A stretch of 64,000 nt of DNA from Kribbella solani (GTDB lineage: Bacteria; Actinomycetota; Actinomycetes; Propionibacteriales; Kribbellaceae), in NCBI RefSeq assembly GCF_014205295.1, contig NZ_JACHNF010000001.1:5146001-5210000 (forward strand), in the 5' to 3' direction. A program made the translations under genes and the position numbers. A model generated the notes under the pieces. That model had not been told where the DNA came from. It did no database searches and worked only from the letters and a program-made list of their open reading frames with translations. Numbering within the stretch: the first letter of the stretch is position 1; each line of letters begins with the position of its first letter. Below, in pieces: positions 45,367-54,241 of the stretch.

Positions 45367-46314
45367 ATGACCCGGGCACAGTTCGCGCAGGAGACGTCGT
45401 CGGCCGGCGAGTGGAAGCGGCAGGGCAACCGGTTCACCGGCCGGATCAGCAGGCACTCGGCCTCGGCGCCGGGCGAGGGACCGGACGGGGAGGGGCGCTG
45501 GCCGGTCGAAGCCGGGCGGTACCGGTTGGTGGTGAGCCTGGCCTGCCCGTGGGCGCACCGGTCGGTGATCGTGCGCCGGCTGCTCGGCCTGGAGGACGCG
45601 ATCAGCTTGGCGGTGGTGGACCCGATCCGCGACGAGCGCGGCTGGCGGTTCACGCTCGACCCGGACGGCCGCGACCCGGTGCTCGGCATCGAGTACCTGT
45701 CCGAGGCGTACCTGCGCACCGACCCGGCGTACGACGGCCGGGTGACGGTGCCCGCGATCGTCGACACCCGCACGGGCGAGGTGGTCACCAACGACTACCC
45801 ACAGATCACGCTCGACCTGTCCACCGAGTGGGTCGACTTCCACCGCCCGGATGCGCCACAGCTGATCCCGGCGGAGCGCGCGGAGATGGACGCGCTGATC
45901 GACGACATCTACCAGGACGTGAACAACGGCGTGTACCGCTGTGGTTTCGCGACCAGCCAGGAGGCGTACGAGGCAGCGTACGACGCCCTGTTCGCACGAC
46001 TCGACGTACTCGAGAATCGGCTGGCGCACCGCGAGTACTTGCTCGGTGACACGTTCCGCGAGGTGGATGTGCGTCTGTTCACCACGCTGGTCCGGTTCGA
46101 CGCGGTGTACCACGGCCACTTCAAGTGCAACCGCCAGAAGCTCACCGAGTACCCGAATCTGTGGGCGTACGCGCGCCGCCTGTACCAACTGCCCGGGTTC
46201 GGCGACACGGTCGACTTCGATCAGATCAAGCGGCACTACTACGTCACGCACGACAACATCAACCCGACCGGCATCGTCCCGAAGGGCCCTGACGCTCGAG
46301 TCTGGCTCAGCTGA
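45367..46314 (+). CDS. Glutathionyl-hydroquinone reductase-like protein (Omega GST fold)
   Basis: 315 residues. The thioredoxin-like part has the catalytic CPWAHRSVIV; the helical part has YQDVNNGVYRCGFATSQEAYE, LGDTFREVDVRLFTTLVRFD and YPNLWAYARRLYQLPGFGDTV, all hallmarks of the YqjG/ECM4 family, which removes thiols from glutathionyl-hydroquinones. Actinomycetes use mycothiol, so the natural thiol is probably mycothiol (inference). Confidence 0.9.
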   Translation: MTRAQFAQETSSAGEWKRQGNRFTGRISRHSASAPGEGPDGEGRWPVEAGRYRLVVSLACPWAHRSVIVRRLLGLEDAISLAVVDPIRDERGWRFTLDPDGRDPVLGIEYLSEAYLRTDPAYDGRVTVPAIVDTRTGEVVTNDYPQITLDLSTEWVDFHRPDAPQLIPAERAEMDALIDDIYQDVNNGVYRCGFATSQEAYEAAYDALFARLDVLENRLAHREYLLGDTFREVDVRLFTTLVRFDAVYHGHFKCNRQKLTEYPNLWAYARRLYQLPGFGDTVDFDQIKRHYYVTHDNINPTGIVPKGPDARVWLS

Positions 46315-46319
46315 ACCAA

Positions 46320-46901
46320 CTACACCGCCAGCGCGGCCAGCGCGGCGTTCACCGCGGACCGCAGTTGCGCCCGGGTCGCCCCTGACCGCGACCGCAGGTT
46401 GATCGCGTACGCCAGCAGCGTGAGCAACTCGGCCGCACCCTCGACCTCGGTACCCGCCCGCAGCTCCCCGTTGCCCTGGGCAACCGTCAACGCGGCGGCC
46501 AGCGCGTCCCGCAGTACGGCGTGATGCTCCGCCAGCACCGCCCGCACCGCGTCCGGCGGGTTCTCCGCGTTCGCGTTCGACATCATGCAACCCCACCCGG
46601 CGTACTCCCCGGACAGCCGCAGTCGCAGCAACCGGTCGAAGAACGTCGTCACCGCCGCCAGCCCGCGACCGTCCGCGGCCAACTGGGCGAACATCGGCCG
46701 GGACCGGTGCTCGAGGTACCGCCGGGCCGCCGCCGCGTACAGGTCGTCCTTGCCGCCGAACGCGTTGTACAAGCTGGACCGGCTCAGCCCTGTCGCCGCG
46801 ACCACGTCCTGGATTCCGGTCGCCGCGCTTCCGCGCCGCCAGAACAGCTGCTCGACCGTGGCCAGCGCCACATCCTGGTCGAAGTGTTTGACATCGGGCA
46901 T
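46320..46901 (-). CDS. TetR-family repressor
   Basis: 193 residues from ATG 46901, chosen because TATGAT ends 7 bases upstream. Helix-turn-helix: GIQDVVAATGLSRSSLYNAF then GGKDDLY. C-terminal ligand domain contains GWGCMMSNANAEN, the Cys-containing stretch found in AcuR/YxaF-type repressors. It is divergent from the HAD gene and overlaps a perfect inverted repeat that must be its operator. Confidence 0.9.
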   Translation of the reverse strand: MPDVKHFDQDVALATVEQLFWRRGSAATGIQDVVAATGLSRSSLYNAFGGKDDLYAAAARRYLEHRSRPMFAQLAADGRGLAAVTTFFDRLLRLRLSGEYAGWGCMMSNANAENPPDAVRAVLAEHHAVLRDALAAALTVAQGNGELRAGTEVEGAAELLTLLAYAINLRSRSGATRAQLRSAVNAALAALAV

Positions 46902-46908
46902 GCTCAGC

Positions 46909-46914
46909 ATCATA
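46909..46914 (-). promoter_or_regulatory. -10 hexamer TATGAT of the TetR gene
   Basis: Perfect near-consensus TATGAT on the minus strand, 7 bases before ATG 46901 and overlapping the left operator arm by 2 bases. Confidence 0.55.
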
Positions 46915-46938
46915 TCTTGGAACGACCGATCCAAGATA
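46913..46938. promoter_or_regulatory. TetR operator: 9-base inverted repeat
   Basis: TATCTTGGA (46913-46921) and TCCAAGATA (46930-46938) form perfect arms with an 8-base spacer, midway between the divergent TetR and HAD genes. The size fits two TetR dimers or one spaced site. Both promoters would be blocked together. Confidence 0.75.
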
Positions 46939-46957
46939 AGCCACCCGAGGAGCCTCG

Positions 46958-47620
46958 ATGCTCGACGTACTCCTGCTCGACGTGAACGAAACGCTCACCG
47001 ACCTGGAACCGCTCCGGGACGACTTCGAGGCCGCCGGGCTCCCCCGGCACACCCTCGACGCCTGGTTCGCGGCAATGCTCCGGGACGGGCTGGCGCTGAC
47101 CACGGCCGGGGCGTACGCCGACTTCCCCGCGCTGGCCCGCGAACTTCTGGAGGCGCAACTCGTCGCCGCGGGCATCGAGCCGACCGAGGAACGGGTGACC
47201 GGCGTACTGTCCGGGTTCACCCGCGTACCACTGCACCCCGACGTGGCCCCGGGTCTTCGCAAGGTCCACGCGGCCGGTGTGCGCATCGTCACGCTGACCA
47301 ACGGCCGGGCGGCGATGTCCGAAGGCGTCTTCACCGCCGGCGGGATCATGCCGCTGCTCGAGCACCGCCTCGACGTCTCGGTACCGCGGCGCTGGAAACC
47401 GCACCCGGACGCGTACCGCTACGCCGCCGAGGTCTGCGGCGTACCGGTGGAGCGGATGGGTCTGGCCGCGGTGCATCCGTGGGACATCGACGGTGCGCGA
47501 CGCGCCGGTCTGCAGGGCTTCTACGTCGACCGGCGGAACACCCCGTACCCGCAGGCCTTTCTGCCGCCGGACCTGATCGTGCCGGATTTCGAGGCGCTCG
47601 CGGTTGAGCTGGCAAGGTAA
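46958..47620 (+). CDS. HAD-superfamily hydrolase, haloacid dehalogenase type II-like
   Basis: 220 residues; ATG preceded by GAGGAG. The nucleophile motif is LLLDVNETLTDL (Asp8), motif II IVTLTNG, motif III Lys in RRWKPHPDAYRYAA, and the final acidic motif in HPWDIDGARRAG. Type II haloacid dehalogenases and related phosphatases share this layout. Under control of the TetR operator it is probably induced by its substrate or a related compound. Confidence 0.88.
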   Translation: MLDVLLLDVNETLTDLEPLRDDFEAAGLPRHTLDAWFAAMLRDGLALTTAGAYADFPALARELLEAQLVAAGIEPTEERVTGVLSGFTRVPLHPDVAPGLRKVHAAGVRIVTLTNGRAAMSEGVFTAGGIMPLLEHRLDVSVPRRWKPHPDAYRYAAEVCGVPVERMGLAAVHPWDIDGARRAGLQGFYVDRRNTPYPQAFLPPDLIVPDFEALAVELAR

Positions 47621-47691
47621 ACTTGGGCTCAGGGTGTGCCGGGAAGTCTGGTCGGCGTCCGTCCGACCGACCCCGAATGAAGGGCCGTCCC

Positions 47692-48906
47692 ATGAGCCAG
47701 CACCCTCGAGCGCGGTCGAAGCGGCGCGCGTTTCCCCGGGTCCTGGGCCGCGAACGCGCGTTCCTCTCCGACCTGCTCCGGACCGAAACCACCGGCGGCC
47801 TGTTGCTGCTCGCCGCCACGGTGGTCGCGCTGATCTGGGCGAACTCGCCTTGGCAGGACGCCTATCACCATCTGCGGGACGCGCAGCTCGGTCCGTTGAC
47901 GGTCGAGGCGTGGGCCTCGGACGGCGCGTTGACCCTGTTCTTCTACCTGGCCGGGGTGGAGCTGAAGCGCGAGCTGGTGGTCGGTTCGCTGTCGAAGGCC
48001 AGCGAGGCTGTCGTACCGGTGGTGGCGGCGATCTCCGGAATGGTGCTCCCGGCAATCATCTACCTGATCACCAACCTGGTCGCGAGCAACGGCAAACCGC
48101 ACGGCTGGGCGGTGCCGACCGCGACCGATATCGCGTTCGCGCTGGCCGTGCTGGCGATCGTCGGCTCCTCGCTGCCGACCGCGCTGCGGGCGTTCCTGCT
48201 GACGCTGGCAGTGGTGGACGACTTCGGCGCGATCCTGGTGATCGCGGTGTTCTTCTCACATGGTTTCCACCTGTTCGCGCTGCTCGCCTCGATCGCGTTG
48301 ATCGCGCTTTGGTACGTGCTGCAGCGGCTCCGGGTTCGTACGCCCTTCCTGTACATCCCGATCGCCATCGGCGCCTGGTGGTTCATGCACGAGTCCGGGA
48401 TTCACGCCACGATCGCCGGTGTCGCGCTCGGCCTGGTCACCCGGGTGGTCGCCGATCCCGGTGAGGAACACCCGCCGGCCGAGCGGATCGAGCACCGGTT
48501 GCGCCCGTGGTCGGCAGCGGTCGCGGTGCCATTGTTCGCCCTGTTCGCCGCGGGGGTGACGTTGAGCGGTGGCGCCATGCGCCAGATGCTCACCGACCCG
48601 GTCGCGATCGGGATCGCGGCCGGCCTGCTGTTCGGGAAGGCGATCGGCGTCTTCGGCGGGTCGTGGCTGACCGCGCGGTTCACCCGCGCCGAGCTGAACT
48701 CGGATCTCGCCTGGCGGGACGTCGGCGCGGTGGCCGTACTGGCCGGCATCGGGTTCACGGTCGCGTTGCTGATCACGCAGCTCGCCTTCGGGTCGGACAC
48801 GGCCCAGATCGAGCGCGCCAAGGCGGCCGTTCTGATCGCCTCGGTACTGGCCGCGCTGATCGCCGCGTTGCTACTGGCTCGCCGAAACCGCGCGTACGCC
48901 GATTGA
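47692..48906 (+). CDS. nhaA: Na+/H+ antiporter NhaA
   Basis: 404 residues from ATG 47692 (AAGGG upstream). About 11-12 membrane helices. The ion-binding pair is in LAVVDDFGAILVIAVFF (Asp-Asp), and PTATDIAFALAVL, FFYLAGVELKRELV and GIHATIAGVALG are conserved NhaA stretches. It exports sodium for protons at alkaline pH. nhaA lies near acs in Streptomyces too. Confidence 0.95.
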   Translation: MSQHPRARSKRRAFPRVLGRERAFLSDLLRTETTGGLLLLAATVVALIWANSPWQDAYHHLRDAQLGPLTVEAWASDGALTLFFYLAGVELKRELVVGSLSKASEAVVPVVAAISGMVLPAIIYLITNLVASNGKPHGWAVPTATDIAFALAVLAIVGSSLPTALRAFLLTLAVVDDFGAILVIAVFFSHGFHLFALLASIALIALWYVLQRLRVRTPFLYIPIAIGAWWFMHESGIHATIAGVALGLVTRVVADPGEEHPPAERIEHRLRPWSAAVAVPLFALFAAGVTLSGGAMRQMLTDPVAIGIAAGLLFGKAIGVFGGSWLTARFTRAELNSDLAWRDVGAVAVLAGIGFTVALLITQLAFGSDTAQIERAKAAVLIASVLAALIAALLLARRNRAYAD

Positions 48907-48959
48907 CCCGCGGGTACGGACGGTAGTGTCGGGTCACGGACGTGTGGGAAGGAGTTGCG

Positions 48960-49439
48960 ATGTCGATGGGGCAGCACGGGGACGAGCCCACGGTCGGCCA
49001 GCTGGTCGCGAACGCCAGCAAAGACCTGTCCAGCCTGGTCCGCAGCGAGGTCGAACTCGCCAAGACCGAGCTGAAGAAGACCGCGATCGCGGCCGGAACC
49101 GGCGCCGGCATGTTCGCGGCGGCCGCCTTCCTGGCGCTGCTCGCGGTCATCCTGCTCTGCATCGCCGCGGCGTACGGTCTGGTCGCGGCCGGTCTGCACC
49201 CGGCGATCGCCTTCCTGATCGTGGCCGGCGCCTTCCTGCTGATCGGCGCGGTCCTGGTCCTGATCGGGATCCGGATGCTGAAGAGCGCGAAGGGCCCGGA
49301 GCGGACGATCGAGACCTCGAAAGAGTCGGTCGAAGCGCTGAAATCGATCGGAAAGGGCCACGAGGAGCACGCCGCCCTACCGGAACCAGGCGTCCAGGAT
49401 CAACCCGGCGTCCGGGCTGAACCAGGCGTCCCGCGCTGA
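48960..49439 (+). CDS. Holin-superfamily-III/DUF1469 membrane protein
   Basis: 159 residues with AAGGAG six bases before the ATG. VGQLVANASKDLSSLVRSEVELAKTEL is the typical N-terminal amphipathic helix; two membrane hairpin helices follow (about 45-70 and 78-103). The tail has three PGV repeats, each encoded by a similar 9-15 base unit. Orthologues sit before EphE-like hydrolases in other actinomycetes. Probably affects envelope structure; role not established. Confidence 0.88.
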   Translation: MSMGQHGDEPTVGQLVANASKDLSSLVRSEVELAKTELKKTAIAAGTGAGMFAAAAFLALLAVILLCIAAAYGLVAAGLHPAIAFLIVAGAFLLIGAVLVLIGIRMLKSAKGPERTIETSKESVEALKSIGKGHEEHAALPEPGVQDQPGVRAEPGVPR

Positions 49440-50344
49440 GCCCGGCGGGAGTCGTCGACCTGCTGGTCGACGGCCCCTGGTCGCACTCCCTGGTCGCGGC
49501 CAACGGGGCCCGGTTCCACGTCGCGGAGTGCGGTGCGGCGGACGACCCACTCGTACTGTTCCTGCACGGTTTCCCGGAGTTCTGGTGGGCGTGGCGGCAT
49601 CAGCTGCCGGTGGTCGCCGCGGCCGGGTACCGCGCGGTCGCGATGGATCTGCGTGGGTACGGTGCGAGTGACAAGACCCCGCGCGGCTACGACCCGTACA
49701 CCGCCGCTGCCGACGTCTCCGGCGTGATCCGGTCACTCGGTGCGTCCGACGCGGTTGTGGTCGGGCACGGATGGGGCGGTTTCATCGGCTGGTCGGCCGC
49801 CGTACTGGCGCCGCGGCAGGTCCGCGCGCTGGCGGCGGTGTCCGCGCCGCATCCGCTGCTGCTGACGCGGTCAGGTCAGCGGAAGGCGGTCACGCGGACT
49901 GCCTGGTTTCAGCTGCCGATCCTCCCGGAGCGCCGGTTGCTGGCGCACGACGGCATCCACATCGAGCGCCTGCTCCGCGCCTGGGCCGCGCCGGGCGGAG
50001 GTTTCCCTGACGCGGAAGCCTCCCGCCGGTACCGGGCCGCGTTGCAGGTCTGGCCGGCGCCGCATTGCGCGCTGGAGTACCACCGCTGGTTCGCCCGATC
50101 CCGGTTCCGGCCCGATGGGCGCAAGTTCTCGGCCCAGCTGCGTACGCCGGTTGCCGTGCCCGTGCTCCAACTGCACGGCGCCCAGGACCCGGCCATCTCC
50201 CCGACCGCGACCACACCCCCGGATCTGGTCGCGGCGCCGCTGCGGCACGAAGTGATCACCCCAGCCGGCCACTTCCCGCACGAGGAGGCGCCGGACCTGT
50301 TCAACACGCTACTCGTGGATTGGCTTCGCTCGTTCGCTGCTTGA
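49436..50344 (+). CDS. EphE-like alpha/beta hydrolase with altered nucleophile position
   Basis: The fold needs residues upstream of the first GTG (49610): in frame from 49436 one reads LLVDGPWSHSLVAANGARFH, then FLHGFPEFWWAWRHQL with the oxyanion HG. The only plausible start is CTG 49436, overlapping the membrane protein stop as CTGA, giving 302 residues. DLRGYGASDKTPRGYD, the late Asp in LHGAQDPAI and His in PAGHFPHEE are intact. The nucleophile elbow reads GHGWGG, with Gly where epoxide hydrolases have Asp, so hydrolase activity is doubtful. Confidence 0.8.
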   Translation: MSPAGVVDLLVDGPWSHSLVAANGARFHVAECGAADDPLVLFLHGFPEFWWAWRHQLPVVAAAGYRAVAMDLRGYGASDKTPRGYDPYTAAADVSGVIRSLGASDAVVVGHGWGGFIGWSAAVLAPRQVRALAAVSAPHPLLLTRSGQRKAVTRTAWFQLPILPERRLLAHDGIHIERLLRAWAAPGGGFPDAEASRRYRAALQVWPAPHCALEYHRWFARSRFRPDGRKFSAQLRTPVAVPVLQLHGAQDPAISPTATTPPDLVAAPLRHEVITPAGHFPHEEAPDLFNTLLVDWLRSFAA

Positions 50345-51092
50345 CGCAGGGCAGCGTCCCGGTGCTGCTGGTGACCTGCCACGCACCGTCGATCAGCTGC
50401 AGGACGTAGATCCCCGCCGCGGGAGTGTCGCACCCGTCACGCAGTACGAGAGGTACGTCTCGACGGCTGCCCCGAGTGACCACCGAACCGACCGTCAGGG
50501 TGGCGCCTTGACTCGAGACACAGTTCAGTTCGACCGGGCCGTCCCAGCGAACCGATGCGAACGGGCGAACGGCTTGCTCGATCAGCGCCCGATCGGCCGC
50601 GCTGAAAACAGGTCCGGGCGGTGCCATCAGACTCTCCGGATCGGCCCCAGGGCTCGGAGACCTGGCCCCCGGGCTCGGAGACCTGTCCACCGAGCTCGCC
50701 GGCGGCGTGACCGCGCCGACGAACTGGATCAACTCGGCGTGTACCTGAACCTCCATCAAGCTCTCCGACCTGGGCCGAAGGTTCCGCGTCAGCGTCGCGA
50801 TCGCCGCGGCCCAGACGGCGCCGTCCTCGCCGGACCGCGTCCGCCGGGTCTCCGGCTGGGCGGTGTCCGAACTGCCGGTGCCCGGCCGGGCCGCCGGATC
50901 GTGCCGGCGCAGACCGTCGGCGGCGACCAGGACGCCGGCGATCACCGCGAGGACGGCGGCCGCGGCCAGCAGGGCCGGTGCGACCCGATGCCGTCGCTTG
51001 GTTGCCACCGGCAAGCTGTCGGCCAGGTCCTCCTTGTCCGCAAAGGTTTCGCGAAGCAGCTCGGCGAGCTCGTCATCGGTCAGCTTGGGCAT
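50301..51092 (-). CDS. Single-pass membrane protein coupled to a SigE-family sigma factor (anti-sigma-like)
   Basis: 263 residues from ATG 51092 with AGGAGG six bases upstream inside the sigma gene end. A short cytoplasmic part (PKLTDDELAELLRETFADKED) is followed by one membrane helix (APALLAAAAVLAVIAGVLVAA, about 42-62) and a long exported domain with SPSPGARSPSPGA and four Cys. Such proteins commonly follow SigE-family genes and are presumed regulators, without a typical zinc anti-sigma motif. The 3' end overlaps the hydrolase gene by 44 bases. Confidence 0.75.
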   Translation of the reverse strand: MPKLTDDELAELLRETFADKEDLADSLPVATKRRHRVAPALLAAAAVLAVIAGVLVAADGLRRHDPAARPGTGSSDTAQPETRRTRSGEDGAVWAAAIATLTRNLRPRSESLMEVQVHAELIQFVGAVTPPASSVDRSPSPGARSPSPGADPESLMAPPGPVFSAADRALIEQAVRPFASVRWDGPVELNCVSSQGATLTVGSVVTRGSRRDVPLVLRDGCDTPAAGIYVLQLIDGAWQVTSSTGTLPCVKQRTSEANPRVAC

Positions 51093-51093
51093 C

Positions 51094-51588
51094 TCAATCC
51101 TCCTCTGCCAGGGTGTCGCGAAGCGTCGCGAGAGCGCGGGCGGCGTTCGAACGGACCGTGCCCGGCGCGACGCCGAGCACCTTCGCGATCTCGTCGTCCG
51201 GCAGGTCCTCGTAGTAGCGCAGCACCAGTACCGCCCGCTGTTTGTTCGGCAGCCGGGCGAGCAGCCGCCAGGTGGCGTCACGCTGTGCCTGGCGGGCACC
51301 GATGTCCTCGTGGTCCGGGCCGTCGACCGGCTCGGCAAGCGGTACCTCACTGTTCTTCAGCAGGCGGCGCCACCCGAGGAACTCGTTCACCACCATGGTC
51401 CGCAGGTACGCCTCAGGGTGATCCAGTACGCCGATCCGGCCCCATTTCCGGTGCGCCCGGGCCAGCACGGTCTGCACCAGGTCCTCGGCCGTGTGCACGC
51501 TCCCGGAGAGCATCACCCCGAGCCGGAGCAGGCGTCGCTCGTACGCCCGCACCACCTCCTCGAACGAGACCGGATCCGTCGCCACCAC
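51094..51588 (-). CDS. SigE-family ECF sigma factor
   Basis: About 164 residues; three GTG codons in a row, the middle one best spaced from GGAGG. Region 2 reads AYERRLLRLGVMLSGSVHTAEDLVQTVLAR and region 4 RLPNKQRAVLVLRYYEDLPDDEIAKVLGVAPGTV in one stretch. It recruits RNA polymerase to envelope or stress promoters. The membrane partner gene is immediately downstream. Confidence 0.9.
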   Translation of the reverse strand: MVATDPVSFEEVVRAYERRLLRLGVMLSGSVHTAEDLVQTVLARAHRKWGRIGVLDHPEAYLRTMVVNEFLGWRRLLKNSEVPLAEPVDGPDHEDIGARQAQRDATWRLLARLPNKQRAVLVLRYYEDLPDDEIAKVLGVAPGTVRSNAARALATLRDTLAEED

Positions 51589-51633
51589 CACGTACCTCCA
51601 ATGCGGTGACAGACGCGATCTGCTGCATCCGGC

Positions 51634-52806
51634 TCAGGTGCAGGACTGGGTGGACACATCCTGGGTCGCGGTGGCGCCGGCCCGGGCGTCGGCGGCGACC
51701 TGCTGGGCGGTCAGTACATATCCGGTGCGGTTGTCCTCGACCGAGGCGGCGAACACCACCCCGTACACGGTGCCCTTGCTGGACAGCAGCGGGCCGCCGG
51801 AGTTGCCGGGACGGACCGATGCCCAGATCGAGAACGCTTCGCGGGTGACCGTCTTGTCGCCGTAGATGTCCGGGCCGCGGAGGCGTTCCTCGGAGCGGAT
51901 CCGGGCCGCCTCGGCGTCGAACGGACCGTTCTCCGGGTAGCCGAGCACGACCGCCGGGTCGTCCGCCTTCCCGGTCAGGTCGAAGCTCAACGGCTTCTCG
52001 TTCAGGTTCTTCACGTACAGCACCGCGATGTCGGTCTCCGGATCGAAGACGACCACCTTCGCGTCGTACTTGCGCCCGTTCACCTCGACCTGCGGCGAAC
52101 TCACGCCGGCCACGACATGCGCGTTCGTCATCACGCGTTGCGGCGCGTACACGAACCCGCTGCCCTCGAGGCCGCGGGAACAGCTGGCCACCCCGGTCAC
52201 CTTCGCGATCCGGGTGTACGCCGCGCGGACCGTCGGCTGCCGGGCGATCGCACTGTCCGGCGGCTGCGTCTCGCGGATGCGCTCCGGGACGAACGGGTCC
52301 AGGAAGCGGGGGAACAGATCGGTGTTGACCACGTCGTTGAACGACTGCAGCGCCCGGTCGGCACTGCTCGGCAGCACCTGATCGACCTTCGCCAGCACCT
52401 CGGAGCCGCGGACCGCCGCCGTCACGTTCGGGATCCGGGCACCGCTGACCGCGACGCCGAGCACCCAGGCGACGATCAGCACCGACGCGGCCGCCAGCGC
52501 GGCGCCGCCGAGCGCGTCCAGGAACCGCAGCGGCCGCCAGGACAGCTTGTCCCGGATCCGGGACCCGATGACGGCGCCCAGCGCCCGCCCACCGGCGGCC
52601 AGCAGCACCACCGCCACCAGCGCGACGAAGGACACCGTCACGCTCGGTGAGAAGTGATCAAGTGCTTTCGGGGCGCCCCAGACACCGACCGCGGCACCGG
52701 CGAGCAGGCCGGCGGTGGCGCAGGCGCCGACCACGAAGCCCTCGACGTACCCGGAGATCGCCACCAGCGCGGCCGCGCTCAGCACCACCCAGTCGAGCCA
52801 GTTCAC
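51634..52806 (-). CDS. marP: MarP-like membrane serine protease (CvpA domain + trypsin fold)
   Basis: 390 residues from GTG, whose GTGA overlaps the Nudix stop. Four N-terminal helices form a CvpA-like domain (about 1-115). The periplasmic protease has the triad His in MTNAHVVAG, Asp in DPETDIAVLYV and Ser in RPGNSGGPLLS; two Cys (SCSRGL and the final SCT) match the activity-controlling disulfide of M. tuberculosis MarP. Orthologues protect against acid and cleave envelope hydrolases. Confidence 0.93.
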   Translation of the reverse strand: MNWLDWVVLSAAALVAISGYVEGFVVGACATAGLLAGAAVGVWGAPKALDHFSPSVTVSFVALVAVVLLAAGGRALGAVIGSRIRDKLSWRPLRFLDALGGAALAAASVLIVAWVLGVAVSGARIPNVTAAVRGSEVLAKVDQVLPSSADRALQSFNDVVNTDLFPRFLDPFVPERIRETQPPDSAIARQPTVRAAYTRIAKVTGVASCSRGLEGSGFVYAPQRVMTNAHVVAGVSSPQVEVNGRKYDAKVVVFDPETDIAVLYVKNLNEKPLSFDLTGKADDPAVVLGYPENGPFDAEAARIRSEERLRGPDIYGDKTVTREAFSIWASVRPGNSGGPLLSSKGTVYGVVFAASVEDNRTGYVLTAQQVAADARAGATATQDVSTQSCT

Positions 52807-53573
52807 TCGGCACCTTCCGACGATCCATCTGTTGACCGGCCGAGATCGTGCTCGATGGCGGTCATCCGCCGCACGTCCTCCGGCCGGCGTCCCTCGCTTC
52901 GCCAGGCCGCCTCGACCAGCCGGTCGGGCAACGGTACGACGTTCGAGGGGCTCCAGTCTCGGTGCCATCCGCCGAGCAGCAGCAATTTGTCCAGCAGCCC
53001 GGCGGTGAACCCCCAGATGTAGAGGTCATCGATGGTGAACGCGGGACCGGTGAAGCCGGACGGGTGCAGGCAGCTGATCCGGTTCGCCGGGTCGGCCAGC
53101 GCGCTGATCGGCACCTCGTGCACCGAGGCGACCTCGGCCGGGTCGACCACCGCCACCGGCGACGGCTCCCGCCACCAGGCCAGCACCGGCGACACGCCGA
53201 AGTTGCTCACCGGCACCCAGAGCGCCGGCCAGATCCCGAACGGGACCACGCCGCGCGGATCCAGACCGGTCTCCTCCTCGGCCTCCCGGAGCGCCGTCCG
53301 GACCAGGCCGTCGTCGCCAGTGCCGTCCTCCGGGTCCACGCCGCCGCCCGGAAACGCCATCTGCCCGGCGTGCTTACGCAGCGACCAGGACCGCTCGGTG
53401 AGCAGCACCTCCGGCCCATCGTTGCCCTCAGCAAGCAAGATCAGGACGGCGGACTTGCGTACGGAGGGGTCGTCCGGCGGCAGGAACCTGGACAGTTCGC
53501 GCGGATCCACATCGTCCGAAGCCTTTGCCAACGGGCGCAGCCAGTCCGGGATACCGACGTCGCCGAAGATCAT
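52803..53573 (-). CDS. CoA-type Nudix hydrolase
   Basis: 256 residues. The Nudix box is AFPGGGVDPEDGTGD followed by ALREAEEETGLDP, with the preceding KHAGQMAFPGG typical of coenzyme A pyrophosphatases (NUDT7/NudL group). It probably hydrolyses CoA or its derivatives. ATG overlaps the thioredoxin gene stop by 4 bases, and its own stop overlaps marP. Confidence 0.92.
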   Translation of the reverse strand: MIFGDVGIPDWLRPLAKASDDVDPRELSRFLPPDDPSVRKSAVLILLAEGNDGPEVLLTERSWSLRKHAGQMAFPGGGVDPEDGTGDDGLVRTALREAEEETGLDPRGVVPFGIWPALWVPVSNFGVSPVLAWWREPSPVAVVDPAEVASVHEVPISALADPANRISCLHPSGFTGPAFTIDDLYIWGFTAGLLDKLLLLGGWHRDWSPSNVVPLPDRLVEAAWRSEGRRPEDVRRMTAIEHDLGRSTDGSSEGAE

Positions 53574-54241
53574 GGGGTGATCCCGAGTTTGTCCTTGACC
53601 AGTTGATTCAGCTGGTGCTGGGAGGTGAGGACGCCGCGGTGTACGTACGCGATCGTGCCGCTGGAATCGATGAACGCGGTCAGGGGTGGACCGCCTACCT
53701 TGAGCGCTTTCTGGATCGCTTTGTCCTGATCGACCAGGTGCGGGTAGGTCAGGCCCTCGTCGGCGGCGAACTTCACCGCGAGCTCCGGGCGCGGGTCGTC
53801 GTAGTCGATGCCGAGCATGGTCACCTTGCCGGACTTCGCCAGGTTGGCCAGGTACGGCGCTTCGTCGCGGCAGGGGCCGCACCACTGCGCCCAGATGTTG
53901 ACGACCAGCGGGCCGCGGAGGTCGGCGAGGCGGACGTCCGGACCGGCGCCGAGACACGGAAGCGAGATGTCCGGCAGCCCGTTGCTGACGGGCGGCTTCG
54001 ATTCGACCGTCGGGCAGCCGGCAAGCTTGTCCGCCCCCGGCACCGCGTTGCCCCCCGCCGACTGCCCGGCCGTCGCGCCGGACGACTGGCTGGACTGCCC
54101 CGGCGAGTTTTCCTCGGCGCCGCCCCGGCCAGCCGCCTGCTCCGACCCACACGCCACCAAGAACAGCACCAACGCGACAACACCACCTGCCGCAAAGAGC
54201 AGCCGGCCACCGCGCGTACCGGATCGGTGTGGACGGGTCAC
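53570..54241 (-). CDS. TlpA/ResA-like thiol-disulfide lipoprotein
   Basis: I choose GTG 54241 (223 residues; GGGAGG upstream). The signal peptide ends in a lipobox (LFLVACGS, Cys near residue 31), then a Ser/Gly/Gln-rich linker, then a thioredoxin fold with the active site WAQWCGPCRDEAPYLANL. It should act outside the membrane as a reductant, perhaps for cytochrome maturation. A second in-frame GTG at 54310 begins a near-duplicate of the first residues (MTRPHRS twice), indicating a local tandem duplication of the 5' end. Confidence 0.88.
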   Translation of the reverse strand: MTRPHRSGTRGGRLLFAAGGVVALVLFLVACGSEQAAGRGGAEENSPGQSSQSSGATAGQSAGGNAVPGADKLAGCPTVESKPPVSNGLPDISLPCLGAGPDVRLADLRGPLVVNIWAQWCGPCRDEAPYLANLAKSGKVTMLGIDYDDPRPELAVKFAADEGLTYPHLVDQDKAIQKALKVGGPPLTAFIDSSGTIAYVHRGVLTSQHQLNQLVKDKLGITP

